A stretch of 64,000 nt of DNA from Steinernema hermaphroditum (Eukaryota > Nematoda > Chromadorea > Rhabditida > Steinernematidae): NCBI GenBank assembly GCA_030435675.1, contig CM059621.1, positions 8,804,001 through 8,868,000 on the forward strand, written 5' to 3'. Under the pieces are notes generated by a model. That model did no database searches. It saw only the letters and a program-made list of their open reading frames with translations, and was not told the DNA's origin. A program made the position numbers and the translations under genes. Below, piece after piece: positions 30,676 to 45,145 of this stretch. The first letter of the stretch is position 1. Every line of letters begins with the position of its first letter.

Positions 30676-33443
30676 GTTCGTTTAAGATTCAGAGGAGGAG
30701 TGGAGGGGAACTGGAGGAGTCAGTTCAAAGTGGTGACGATCCGCCGGCCGGAGGGCCACTAAATACATGAAACGGCGCCCGGGGAGCGGAGTCGCCAGGC
30801 CGAAGACCAGAATTCACTCCGGCGATCTGCATGCGAAATCAGAGCGTCGGCCTCCATCGGTATCCGGAATCGGACGACCCGTTGCCGCTGCCGATGCCCT
30901 TTCTTCGCCTCTGGCGAGCACCCTCCTCTCCAATAACTCGTTTTGAGCGAGGAGGAGAGGGGCTGCTGACCTGTGCGTGGGTATACGGTAACCGAGACGA
31001 TATTGTTGCCCTTTAAGGCGATCTCTGTGTATATTTTTGTGTCTGGACGTTCTCTGGCTGCTCTATGTGTCTACTTCCAACATTCCAAGCAATCTAGACA
31101 GTCTAGAAAGCAGTAGACAGCGCGGAATGTCGCCTGACGAATCCTTTCGTGAGTGGGTCTCCTTGAGCGAACTTTGCGTGTTTCAGAGTGGCTCGGGTCG
31201 GAGTATCTCGGACGGCATGGCTGCAGGAACGCGTCGCTTGAGCGGAAACGGGCCATAAATTATTCCTCTAATCCGCACTCTGCGGAATCGACGACTCCGC
31301 CGCATCATCGCCACCGTTTCGGGTGTTCCCCGGGGACGTTGATGTCTGCGCTCCTGTCCGGACAGTGGAACATGCGTCTAATTTAATTATAATAAAACTC
31401 GCTCAAATCAGTCGATCAGAGAACTGCCGAAGTGCACTCCTAGGGAACCCGGTCTCCGACCTTTGGAGTCGATCCCCCCGAAGGGTCAGGACAGCTTCTA
31501 GAGAACGCCGAGGAAAACATCTTTTGGCACACTTTCTCACGACCGAATATCGCTTTCGTCTTGGACCTTCTTGGTCGTCGCGCGTTGGCTGTCCTCAAGA
31601 AGTCATTTGTCATTGCAAGGAAGCGTTTGTTTGTGACCGATCGCCGAATGTTTATCCGGAGGCGTCCAACTGTCCCAATCAAACGGAATGACGCGTCCTT
31701 CGGGAATCGGAGATCCTCGAAGACTCCCCGAGACGTCCCTCCCGTGCACTTTGGCTCCTTTAGAGGAACGCACCTCCTCGATAAACAGCTCCGGGCCCTT
31801 CTGCTCGAAGAGTTTCAAGGCGCACAATCAAACAGAGGCCGGAGTCTCCGGGGAGGGTTCTCGTTTAGAGGAGGCGTGAGGTCCCCGGAGGCCGATCGTC
31901 CCGGAGGGCGAAGTGCGTAATCCAATTGTGGTTCGTCTCAGCTTCCGGCGACGTTTTTCGTTCTCGCGGAACGCGCAATTAAGCACCCATAAATTAGACC
32001 CTCCGGTGGCGGTTTCCCCCTTCGCAGCCGCCGTCGCCTCGTCAGCCGACGGCGACTCTCACGTTACACCCGAGGGCCCTCTCGGATTACCCACTTCCCG
32101 GCTGCTAATCTCTCGACTTTTTGCTTTTCTCTCGTCGATTAACTTCTGATGTTGCGACCGCGACGGTCAGCGGCCTCGAGGCGTCGGCCGCGCCTTCGAG
32201 GCCTCCATTATTATTGACCGACCGACCGCCGAGTCGCCGAAGTCGAAGGGCCACCGAGAGCCCGAATTTGCTTTGGTTTCGTTTTATATTCGCCTGAATA
32301 ATTCAGCGCGACTCCGGGCCCGGAGGGCGTCGGAGGACGTCGGGAGAGGCGCCGTTCCCCGGGTCGCCTCTGAAGCGCCGAATGCATAAATTGAGAATTA
32401 ATTGTTGAGCGAGTTTGTTTTTGACGAAGCAGAATCGAAGTCGGCGGAAAGCGGCGCCGAAGTCGCGATTGTTTATTTCGCGCGCACCCCTAAAGCGAAT
32501 TAAGAGGAAAGTCGGCGCTCGAGGGTCGCCGTGGGCCAAATTGCGCCCCAAAACAACATTTCCTTCGCCCGCGGCATTCACATTTCGCCTCACTTCGGCC
32601 GATTTGTTGTACACTGTGTTGCTTCTGGTGCACGGCTTGAAGGCGCCCCTTTCTTCTGCCTCTTCCGGACCCTTTTGACGGGACCCCTTCTGCGCAAAGT
32701 GTCCAAAATTGGAATTTCGGCGTGCCGAGGCGCGTCCGGGTCCTCAAGTAGACCGACTCCGTCCCAAATGTGACAAAGGAGACTTCGGGGAGCTCCGCCG
32801 GATCATCGATCCGCCTTTCCCAGCCTCAGCGCAACTCCGTAAGCAGTTTCCCCTCGCACTTTAGGCCTGCACGCCTGAAATGAATAATTTGAGTGCACGC
32901 CTAATTCGGCATTTGCATTGCGCGCGTCAGAATCAAGTTCGCCTTCACCTCCCGACGGATCGATTGGCTCTCGGGCGAGCTCTTCTGCCAGCCGTCGAGG
33001 CCACATGGCCCAAGATCACCTCGGATCCTCTCCCCATGTGCATTGATTGATCGGACTGCCCGTCCGACGGCCTCTTCCCCGGCCCCTCGAGGAATATATC
33101 ATTAGTCGCTGGCGCCGTCGCCGTCCACGAGCGCCTTTTGCGCGAAAATTATCCCCAAATCTAATTACGCGAATCGCGCAATCGTCTCGACGCCGCCGCC
33201 CCTCCGCGGAGTCCTCGCCGTCCTCCGGGTGCACCTGTGCATGCCTAACTCGCAGATCGTCGTGGGAGACTCGGGATTCTCACGCGCCGAGTGCCTCGGG
33301 CGCCTATCGTCGCCAAATTGGATTTCATTACTTTCGCCTCCTCTCGCGTCTCGGCTTCTTTTTCTTCGCCCGACGTCGTCTGTTTCAGATCGGCGAATCC
33401 CCGAAACGGCGCCCGCTACGTGAACGTCGTCGAGTCGACGCAG
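30676..33443. other. Long GC-rich non-coding region between vha-13 and unc-1
   Basis: No gene recognised over 2.7 kb apart from a candidate untranslated exon at about 33388-33443 before the unc-1 start (acceptor GTCTGTTTCAG). Like the sup-12 flank it has many TAATTA-type words in GC-rich DNA. It probably holds both promoters. Confidence 0.5.
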
Positions 33444-35351
33444 ATGTCGGGAAAGGAGGCCCGCAGCGAGCCCCAGTGGGTGACGCCTTCATCGAACCAG
33501 GTACCGTATCCCGCCCGGCCAAATGATTAGCGTTTGTTTGTCGCAAAATGAGTTCTCGTATAAGAGCGATCTGCGCGAAACCAATTTTTCGGGTTTCCTT
33601 TATAGGTGCGGAGGGTTACGGTAGGCGGCCGGCCGCCTGGAAGTTACTTCCCCGTAAATCCGAATGGGACGCTTTTTGTCCGCGGGTCGAATAAAACAAA
33701 AAGCGAATTCGTTATCAATTCGTCGCCACGGCGGCTTCCGAGTGTTGTCGCGGAGATATTCGCGGCTCGTCCGGCCCTCAGTACGGGAGGATCCCATTGG
33801 CGAACCATAAAACCCCTCGAAGTGCCGTTCTTCGGATCGATACGTCCGATTCCGTTTATTATTTCTTCGGTCTTCGGGCCTCGGAACCCGTCCCTGGGAG
33901 ATCCGAGTAGGGCACAACGCCTTTGTCCGCTGGCGCATTCCCCCGGGGATCCATCCGCAATTATAAATCATTTCCCCGCCATCACCGCCCGGCGTCCCTC
34001 CGCCGGCCTTCTACCGTCGGCCCAAGCGCTCCCGCATGCACCCGCCACCGCCCTCTCCCATGGAATCCACTCGGCGCTTCGATGAACGCACCCGTGTTAA
34101 GGATGTGCCTCCGGACTACGAGACGATCGGCACGATCTTCGGCTACGCCCTCATCGTCCTCTCCTGGCTGCTCATCATCATCACCTTCCCCTTCTCGATG
34201 TGTGTCTGCCTCAAAGTGAGTTTTTTGGGCGCTTTACAGCGGAGACGTGTGGCTGTGGGACACAAGGCCCCCCGAGGCTAATTAGGACCCCTTTAGGTGA
34301 TCAAGGAGTACGAACGCGTGGTGATATTCCGAATAGGTCGGCTGGTGTTCGGAGGAGCGCGGGGGCCCGGCATGATCTTCGTGATCCCCTGCATCGACAC
34401 CTACCGGAAGATCGACCTCCGCGTCGTCTCTTACGCGGTGCCGCCCCAGGAGATCCTCTCGAAGGACTCGGTGACCGTCAGCGTCGACGCCGTCGTCTAC
34501 TTCCGCACCTCCGACCCGATCGCCTCGGTGAACAACGTCGACGACGCCATCTACTCCACGAAGCTCCTGGCGCAGACGACCCTCCGGAACGCTCTCGGTG
34601 GGTCGTGCCGCGAATCGTCTCCCGAAGAGCCCCTTTAGGCATGAAGACGCTGACGGAGATGCTGACGGAGCGCGAGGCGATCGCGCAGCTCTGCGAGACG
34701 ATCCTCGACGAGGGCACGGAGCACTGGGGCGTGAAGGTGGAGCGCGTGGAGGTGAAGGACATCCGTCTGCCCCAGCAGCTCACCCGCGCCATGGCCGCCG
34801 AAGCCGAAGCCGCCCGAGAGGCCCGCGCCAAGGTAGTCGCCGCCGAAGGAGAGCAGAAGGCCTCCCGCGCCCTCAAGGAGGCCGCCGACGTCATCCAGTC
34901 GAACCCCGTCGCCCTCCAGCTCCGCCACCTCCAGGCCCTCAACAGCATCGCGTAAGTGCCTTCCAGCGGCGGCGCTCCTCGTGGCCTTCGGCGCTGCTTT
35001 TAGTGTTTTCCGCACCACGTCACTCAAGTGAGCAAAACAGTGACGCGCCGCGGCGACGTCAAAACAGAGAACCCGATGATGTCCCTAAATAGCCTCGGGT
35101 TGAGCTGCTCAAGGGCCCCTGGGGAATCGGGTGCCCAAAAGCATATGCACAGCTATACGAAAACGCGGAGAGCATCCCTCAGGGCTGTTTGTTCCTCTAG
35201 GAGCGATCCCGAATCAATCATGCGGGCCAAAACAGAGCCAGAATGGGAGGGCACCTGTGAACTACTCCGTTTCAGTGCCGAACACAACTCCACAATCGTC
35301 TTCCCGGTGCCTGTCGAGATGTTCGGCGCGTTCATGAAGAAGGAAGCCTAA
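33444..35351 (+). CDS. unc-1: Stomatin-family membrane protein, UNC-1 orthologue
   Basis: Exons 33444-33500, 34102-34215, 34297-34597, 34639-34951 and 35276-35351 give 286 residues, matching worm UNC-1 in length. Exon 1 encodes a start with EPQWVTPSSNQ, and exon 2 begins DVPPDYETIGTIFGYA, the junction found in UNC-1. A membrane hairpin (LIVLSWLLIIITFPFSMCVC) is followed by the SPFH/stomatin domain (EYERVVIFRIGR, GPGMIFVIPCID, AEAEAAREARAKVVAAEGE). UNC-1 sits in the membrane and controls gap junctions and anaesthetic sensitivity in neurons. Exon 2 uses a TGTTAAG acceptor. An alternative start at 34036, continuous with exon 2, would give an N-terminus beginning HPPPPSPMESTRRFDER. A cryptic exon at 34993-35029 (ending VFRTTSLK and a stop) is possible but unsupported. 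Confidence 0.93.
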
Positions 35352-35538
35352 CCGAAGAACTTTCAAACGTCCATAGCCCCCAGAATCTGTATAGAACCGA
35401 CACCAAACGACTAAACGTGCCATTATTAAATATCTCTTTATACACAAGTACTTTGTACTGACAACATACACGGAAACAGAGGAAGAGACCCGCTTCTCTT
35501 TGGAATCACAGTAGAAGCAAAGCGGTACTAGGGGAAAG

Positions 35539-38500
35539 TCAAAGATCTAGTTGTGGCTCGGAACTAGCGGAGGATACTGTAGGCTTAAGTGATGAAGCGG
35601 CCAAGGATGCAGGGGAGTCGGACAAGCTTCTGGAAAACACTCGGGAAACGGTGGCAATGGAGGGAAGTCCAAAGTGGTGGACGAAGAAAATCGTTGCGAC
35701 AGAAACGATGAGAACGGCGGTGGCTCTGGCCGGGCTGCTGAAGAAGGATTTGACTCCGTCGGTGACCACGGCGACAATGAAGAGGGCGATCTTCAGCAGC
35801 TCGACCACGATGTTGAGTGCGCTGAGCGCCACGTCCCTCCAGATCATCCCGTTGTGGCTGATTCGCTCAGATGCGTTGATCATCCTCTCTTCGATCGTTT
35901 GCACCTAAAGAAGCCAGTCCGTGACGCTTCCATGCAGCGCGTCAACCATACCTTGTTCTTGGCGATTTCGATTTCGTCACCGATGTCATTAAAGCGCTCC
36001 TTCAGCCGATACTCGATGCAGGTACTCATGTTCTGCAGCCGCTCTCTAATGTTTTCGTTTTCGTTTTGGTGCAGTTCGAGCGCTTCGCTGAGAGTAGTTT
36101 CCAATTTCTGAAAGAAACAGCACCATCATAGCACAGAACCCCAAACTGCAGGGACGAACCTCTCTTTCGGCGACACCCGTTTCTATCATCTTCCTCAACA
36201 GCTTCACGTCCTTTTCATGCAACTGCCGGAAGAACGTCAGTTGCTCGAGAATCAGAGAATTCTGGGATTTAAGCTCTTCCACGGTTGTCTTCAGCGAGGC
36301 GATCTCCGAATTTTGCGAGGGATCGAGCCCTGAGCGCAAGGGAACGATCACGGGAGGAAGCTCGCTTGCCGGCGCGACGACAGGACGAGGCGCCACCGGG
36401 GTAGAGTGGAGAGGCGCCTCTTCAGGTGCGATACGGTGATCCACATTGGCGGCGGTGAAGGATCGAGCTCGTTCTGTGTTAGGACTTGCTTCGTTGTTTC
36501 CATAGAATGTTGACTGACCGATAATTGACACATCTGAAAAGGGCGACGGTCCGTGACTTACATCACGACCGGAAGCACACTGACCTTCAGACGCCACGGC
36601 AGCGGGGAGGTTATCGGCCGATCCGGCGACGTTCTTCTTCAGGCCCCCGAGCATATTTCCCAAGGCTCTTCCGGGAGCAGTGATCACGTTCGCGCCGGTT
36701 CTGAGGCCCTGGCCCACGTTCGCCAGCATACGGTGACCGCGTGCCTCGTTCGTGACGAATCCTTTGTCGTACTCTTCCAATTTCGACGTCACAGCCAGCA
36801 GCTTCTTCTAAATATGGGAAGCGTCACAATGCCGTAAAAGCAAACGAGGCGCAAAGCAAACAGAAGAAGCAGTATTTACCTGGAGTTGGTCAATCTCTTG
36901 CGAATATTTCTTGTTCTGTTTGTTGAAATGTTGCTTCACTCTACACATCTGCGGATTCTCTCGCGATGATTCAGATTCGGAATCGAAGTCTCCACCTCCC
37001 GAGCCTCTCAGTGAGTCAGCGACGCGGATGTAGCTGTCCAGCTCTCCTAAAACACGAATTTGATGTGGTTGGTCCGAAGGAAATAGCTCACCTTGCTGTT
37101 TGATCGAGAGCCGAGAGATTCTGTTGCGGTACTCCTCGATCTTCTTCAACAGTTTTGCGCGATACTCGGGCCCGGGCGCGTCTTCGGTCACTCCGGATCC
37201 GGAGCCGCCGGCGTCGTCGGACGAACGAATGCTTCCTCCGCGGTCATTGGAATCCGGCTGAAAACGAACCGATTAGCGCATATTGCGTGACGGTGGAGGG
37301 GATCCTACTGGGTGAGGGGTTCGCGAGAGGGAGCCGGGTGCGGAGGCGGTGAAGGGGAAGATTTTGGCGAGCACTTCTGGCGCACGGCGGCGCGATTTAG
37401 AAGACCAGGAGATAAAAGACATTCTAGAATCTTTCTAGTCTAGAATTCTATTTCTAGAATTCGGGATTTTTTTTTGTGGAAAAATGTCGATTTTGCGAGC
37501 GTTTCAGGACTCTGACCCGTTCAAGTAAGGCATATATATTATATTCTGCAGTCTGCAATAAATACAGTGACAACATTTATGCAAATCCACATGCTGAACT
37601 GGGGTCACCAGTCTAACAGTCTGCAATTAGCGCGTCCAGACAGTGCCTCCTGCCCCTAGTCTGACTGTCTCGTAATAATTCATTTTTGCAAAAACTTAAG
37701 AGAGGGAACGGTCCCCCTGCGCGTCGAAAGCTCAAGAAGGAAAGAAAACGAACTTTCCAGTGGACGTGATTGCAGCTGCAGTCGGACCAGTGGCGATAGC
37801 GCATTTCTTGGATCTAACGGGGATTCTGGTTTTGACGCGACAGTGAGAGCGCTCAGAGTTTAAGCTCCCACGCGGGACGATTATGCAAACGACGCGATTT
37901 TTGTTTTTTGATCGACTGCGCGTGTGGGAGAACTCACCATCAGATAGAACGGGTATCGATCCATTGCCTGGTGATTTCGCTCTGGGCTAATATGTTTGGG
38001 TGATCGGGGGTTGATGAAGGCACAAATCGCCAAATCAGCGAATTCGCGTCACTTCAGCGCCGGAGAGGATCCACTAGGACAGGGAAGAAGCGTCGCCGCT
38101 AGGCAACGGCAGCCGGCGGCAGAGTCGAGGCGCAGACGCGCAGAGAAACAAATGCGCGAAGTGCGTTCGCCGGGGGGCTAGTAGAAGAGCGCCGATTGAC
38201 TGCGCAGGCCGGGAGCACGAACAAAGGGCGAGTGTCGAACCAAATTACCCGACTACTGAAGCCTGATTAGCCCTCTGGGCCAGTTGGGAGTGGTCCGCGC
38301 CTTCTGGGCCAAACGAGTGACAAAAGGCGCCCATTAGGGAACAACGTTTTGCGGGAAACGTGCCTGGAATGAGGAAGTGGATGGGACTCCGTTTGATCCG
38401 CCTTGATTGATCGCCCGTCCGGGACAGCCGCGTTTTTTTTTCTCCTCCTCCCTGCACAACCCGAGGAGACTACTGCGCCAAGTGCCCTTATCGGACACAC

Positions 38501-38811
38501 AAAAAGTGTCCTTCGGCAATGGCGCGAGGGAGCGAAGGCTGAAGACCTACCGAGAACGGAGCGGACGATCCGGTTTCCGGCGATACGGCGACGCCGTTAG
38601 AGAAGAATCCGCTGCGGCCTCGGGTGGAGAAGTTCTTGATAAGGTTGCTGACGGGTCCTCCGAGGGAGTGGGCCCGACTGTGCGTTGGGCGCGCATTCTC
38701 GGAGCGCTGGAACTTGCCGAAGGGCGTCGCGGCCCCGTTGGGCTTCGAAGAGGGCGAATCGGCCATTGAGGGAGTCGAGTAGACCGGCGGTTGCCAGCCA
38801 AGTTCGAGCAT
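35539..38811 (-). CDS. TMCC-family transmembrane and coiled-coil protein with alternative first exons
   Basis: Shared exons: 37257-37092, 37046-36880, 36807-36160, 36107-35952 and 35904-35539. Three first exons end in phase 0 and all can join exon 2: 38811-38551 (87 codons, Ser/Pro-rich), 37964-37938 (DRYPFYL, 9 codons) and 37422-37309 (38 codons), giving 587, 509 and 538 residues. TMCC landmarks: VKQHFNKQNKKYSQEIDQL, LANVGQGLRTGANVITAPG, VAGSADNLP, a second coiled coil with ELHQNENENI, and two C-terminal hydrophobic helices. TMCC proteins are ER membrane proteins that bind ribosomes and act at ER-endosome contacts. The first exon choice was inferred from ATG-to-donor phase, without transcript data. 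Confidence 0.88.
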
Positions 38812-40540
38812 CGCGGGAAACGCGTTCGTGAATAATTCTGGCCTCGATCAGAGCATGAGGTCCATCAGGGGTGCGCTGCTCGGAATCTGAAGGGCGATTG
38901 TTCAGGAGGAGTAGGATGCGTAACGCCGCGATAAGACTCTGCAGAGGTGACAGGAACCAGCGGGTCGAAGGTTAGCCGGCGCTGATTGAGGGCGCCTATG
39001 GAAGCCGGGAGCAGTTGGCGCGGAGGAATTCGTGGCGCGGAAAAACAGGGAGGAGGCCTCGGAGGACCCACCTGAGTGGCGACGAGCAGATTGATAGCCG
39101 CGGCGAAGAAATGGGGCCGCAGGACAAGTACTTTGCTGTCTTTGCCGGAGGCGCACGTCAACCACGCGGTTTCAGTTCGCCTCGCGGATTCGGGCGGCGT
39201 CGAAAACAAAACAAACTCTGAACGCGGCGGGGATGAAAGTCGGAATTTGAGTGGACCATCCGAGGACTCTTGACTTCGCGGAGGGTTATTGACACACGAG
39301 CCGCTTGTTTTTGGCCAAAGCGGGGAAGGCGCCAACGGGGCTCAGTGGCAAGAAGCACAGAGTTCATTAGTGCAAGGAAACAAGTTCGTGTTCACAAGAG
39401 TGCGCGAATCTTTGTAACTTCTTGGGCGCAAACGGGTTCTCCAGCCTCCTAGAGGAGGTCAAGCGGCGACGCCGATGCGACGTCTTTCAAGAAGGCGCGA
39501 AGTATGCAACTGTCAAAACACACAGTCACGACTGTTGTTTCCGATAAAGAGAAGAGCCGAAAGATAGCAAATGACTCACGAACAGCCGTGATTCATCAAT
39601 TCCGGCGCGGCTTTTGTATTGTATCCTTGAGAAAAAAAGCATCTGCCGTGACGGCTAAGGCCCGCCCGGGAGGCCCAAAGCTCCCAAGAAGGGGGAGGCA
39701 CTGTGCGCGCGACGGTCGAGGCGCTCGGACAAGCGACGATCAATAATTATATGACACTCATGGTGCGCGAAAATGAAGGAGAACAACGGTACGGCGGCGG
39801 CGATGGGTTCGGACCGAGAAGACTATCCCAGATCCATTACGGTTCAGTGGGTGGCCGCCACACTACGGAGGTTTACGAGCAGCCAGCCACAGAAGATAAA
39901 TCATACGGTAGCCGCGATCAGAGAAAGCTGACGACAGGCAGTCAACAAGGGTGTTTACAGCGATTTCGATATCGCCGAAAGGCCAAAGGTGGTCTCGAGA
40001 GAGAACCTTTATCACGGCCAGTGGGGAAACACGCCCTCTGGAGTCAAAAATCCGACGGAGCGCGAGGAACACGCGCGAAGGTATATAAAGCTTTGCCGCC
40101 GGGGGGCGAATTCATCGGAAAGGGAAGAGGACGCGAGGGCCACACGCCACGCTCACTTCACGAGTGCCATCCGATGAAGGACGATTAATCCACAAATGCG
40201 TGAAAAGCGCCGGAATCCCGCCACGACGATGAAAGCGAAGATGAAAAGCCCTCGAGTGGACTGTGGATGCGAAGGTGCAAGGGTGCGTATTCGCCGCCCC
40301 TATCGGAGATTCATTAGAGGGATTGTGGTGCCCAAAACTCGTAAAAAGCACAAAGGGTCCATTGTCCGCGAAGGGATGAGTCATAGGGCCGGACGAGGGT
40401 CCATCTCCGAGGCCCTCCGGGACGGGGAGTCGCCCGAGGCGCCTTACAACGCGATCGCTCATGAAGGGCACGTGAACCGCGCTTTCCCCGTCGACGCAAA
40501 ACGTCGGAGATTCCCGAAGGCGCCGAGTTATGAAGCACTT
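38812..40540. other. GC-rich non-coding region upstream of the TMCC gene
   Basis: No gene recognised. Open frames here have irregular codon use and no splice context. A TATATAAAG word occurs at about 40081 on the plus strand with no gene following it. Confidence 0.5.
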
Positions 40541-41771
40541 AAGGTCCGGTTATAGTTGCGGAAACAGTTTCCGGAAACAGTTTTCGAAATGAATTTTCGA
40601 AAATAGTTTTGTTTTTTGGTGCTTTTCACCGCACGCCTCTTATGATAACTCGCTCTTCCGCAGCTTTTGCTGCTACTAGATGCTAAATTAAAGCATCGCC
40701 GACAAGATTCGCGTGTATTTCACTGTGTCGCTCGTTTTTTTTTTCGCGTTTTCTGTATTAATTCAGTTCTGTTCAGGTGTTTTTCAATTATGACGCGCTG
40801 TACGAAGCTGTGAAACGGCGAGAAGGCGTTACAACTTGTAACTTACAAGGCCGGCTACTCGATTCATCGGATCGTTTCGAAGTTCACCGAAATCGGCAGT
40901 GGCCTGGAAGTTCTTCTCTCAGCCAAGCGCACATGGTTCTACAATAGGAAAGAGACGTCCGCAAGTCTTATTCGCGCGTGAGAAGCGATTGATATAGTGC
41001 GCTGGGTTTAATTCGACGATAAGTTGACAGAAGTTCGTGAAGAATCTGCGAGACACAGTGGAACAGTGTTCAGCTCCAGAATCTTCACGAACTTCTCGCA
41101 ACTTATCGTTGAATTAGACCCAGCGCACAATATCTTGCGACTTGCGGACGCCCCTTTTCTAACGCAGAGCCATACGCGTTTGGCTGAGAGAGGAATCTCC
41201 ACATCGCGTGCTGGCTTCGGTGAATTTCGGAAGCGATCTGATAAATCTTGTAACCAGCCTTATAAAATGCCGAAATCGCCGCCTTTTTCTCGTTCGAGAG
41301 CTTCATAGTACGCGGTATAGTTGAATAGTACCTGAACAGAACTGAATTAATACAGAAAACGCAAAAAAGACAGCGAGATAACGAGATACATGCGAATCCT
41401 GGTGTGTTTCCAGGTAAAGTGGGACAGGGCCATGACCATGGAATAAACTGGTCCGGAAAAGTTTCAGTGGACAACAGCCGCGGAAAGTGGCAGTTCCACA
41501 AGCACATCAGGGTGACAGATCTTGTGATAACTGCTTACAATTCAAAATCGCCGGCAAAAACAATCAGAAATCATCGAAAGAAGCGCCAAACCACTCAGAG
41601 TAACTCAGAAACCAAATCTGCACGACAGGTCTCACCGCGAATTCAAAACTGTTTCCGGAAACAGAAAACTGCTTTCAAACATGAGTGGAAACAGTTTGCG
41701 CCCCGGAAACCGTTTCCGGAAACAGTTTTTACAATGGCGGAAACTGTTTCCGCAACTATAACCGGGCCTTT
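40541..41771. mobile_element. Fold-back Tc3-like (Tc1/mariner) element
   Basis: Ends are inverted copies of AAGG(T/C)CCGGTTATAGTTGCGG running into GGAAACAGTTTCCG, at 40541-40575 and 41737-41771. TA dinucleotides sit at both borders, as expected for Tc1/mariner insertion. GTTTCCGGAAAC-type palindromic words recur inside both ends. The interior is itself a palindrome centred near 41055: the left half (about 40750-41050) is an inverted, decayed copy of the right half. No full transposase is present. Confidence 0.8.
41103..41320 (-). pseudogene. N-terminal HTH fragment of a Tc3-like transposase
   Basis: The minus-strand frame reads LSNEKKAAISAFYKAGYKIY, then a second helix region with IASEIHRSQHAMWRFL, and then NAYGSALEKGRPQ. 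This is the paired helix-turn-helix DNA-binding start of Tc3-type transposases, including the short linker with a GSALEKGRPQ-like motif. The frame runs out after about 70 residues and there is no DDE catalytic domain, so it is a fragment. The inverted partner copy in the left arm is broken by further changes. Confidence 0.75.
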
Positions 41772-42717
41772 ACAACTGTCGAGTGATCAGCCGACGCCGT
41801 GGAGGGGAAATAGTGTCTTCACGCCGAAATTGGGGCCAATCGGGCCCCCCGGAGAAGGCGCGCCCGGAGGGCGTTCGTATCCGCGGGAAGACAACGCGGA
41901 TTATACGAGGCTAACTGCTACAGAAATTAGCGAACGATCAGCTGAAGAGGCCACGCGGTAAGTCTCGCTGCGGAGGGGCCGTTTGCCCGCGGCGGGGGAA
42001 GATAAACAGTCTAGATGCAGTCTACTAGACGGTTCGGACCAAAAAGAGACGCGCGAGGAGACGGCCAGCGGGAGGCAAACAGAGGCGCGCGAGGAAGTGA
42101 GGCCAAAAGTGCGTCATTTCGTGCAGAGCTTGAGGCGCGTTTGCAGAGAGCGTCTCGAAGCGCCTTCAAAAAGTGTTTCCTCGCTGATAAGAGGATTATC
42201 GTACGGTCTCGCCTCTTTGATAAGGCGAGGGCAAAGGACGCATAGCGTACCGAACGGCTGATTGCGACGAAAGCGAAAGCGCTGTGGAGCCTAGTCGCAG
42301 AGGCAGTGATTGGACCCATAGAAATAGGTGTAAACACGGATAAGATGCTTTGTTTTTAAACCTCTCAATGGGACCATTATCCTCCATTGAGCTCCGATTA
42401 CCTTTTTTAATGAGCTCAGATGTCGATGTTTCTTTTCATCCTCAGGATGTCTTCTTCTAGACCACCATTAAAAAAGGTCATCGGAGCTCAATGGAGGATA
42501 ATGGTTACGAAGAGTTACGGTGGAATCAGCTAGGCATAGGCTGGTGGGTGGTCTCACCACGACCACACTTTGCGTAAGCGCCGATCTTACGGTGGCAAAA
42601 AAACATCTGTCTTTGTGCTTTTTGTGGAAGACGTGGTGATTTTTTTGTCCAAGTAGAGCCGTTTCTTCGGGAATCTTCTTGTGACGCCTTGATTGAGTGA
42701 TCCGTTTCAGGAGCAAG
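41772..42717. other. Intergenic region upstream of GPR107/108
   Basis: No gene recognised. Contains the hairpin repeat at 42374-42504. Confidence 0.5.
42374..42504. repeat. Inverted repeat with 39-bp arms (MITE-like)
   Basis: The arm at 42374-42412 (beginning CCATTATCCTCCATTGAGCT) returns inverted at 42466-42504 with one mismatch, separated by 53 bases. Transcribed, it would form a long hairpin. Size and near-identity suggest a recent miniature element. Confidence 0.8.
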
Positions 42718-44862
<2,145 letters not shown>

Positions 44863-45145
44863 AATGTATTTATTTTCTCATGATCTTGCTACGTTCCACC
44901 TGTTGCCTAGTCCCTCGTCCTATTTATTCTCCCCCGTAGCCTTATATATCCATATAACTTGTTCAGTGCGTAATAATTTGAATTCTCTTAGACTGGGTCA
45001 CTGCTGACGTAATGAATTAACTGTGTAACAGAAGTTTATGAATCTCTAGACCGAACAGAGAAGGAAACAAACGCGGACGGCCTGAGACGGCTTTGAAATG
45101 CTGCCTAGAGTTGGGTGATATGTTGGGGCGAGGTGGAGGGTTGGC

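Noticed and set aside
29000..30685. A 561-codon plus-strand open frame opposite the V-ATPase gene
   Set aside because: It is the complement of a strongly codon-biased gene, has a Val/Gly/Asp/Glu-heavy composition and matches no family.
34952..35029. Alternative last exon of unc-1 (ending VFRTTSLK)
   Set aside because: An acceptor exists, but it would truncate the conserved end of the stomatin domain; the exon at 35276 restores the family C-terminus.
36537..36564. A 28-base GTAAGT...TTTTCAG intron in the TMCC gene
   Set aside because: Too short for this genome and removal would break the reading frame; the sequence reads through in frame.
40081..40090. TATATAAAG as a promoter on the plus strand
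   Set aside because: No gene follows it before the transposon at 40541.
39703..40555. Open frames of 119-161 codons on both strands
   Set aside because: Overlapping frames on both strands, no splice context, irregular composition; GC-rich DNA gives long frames by chance.
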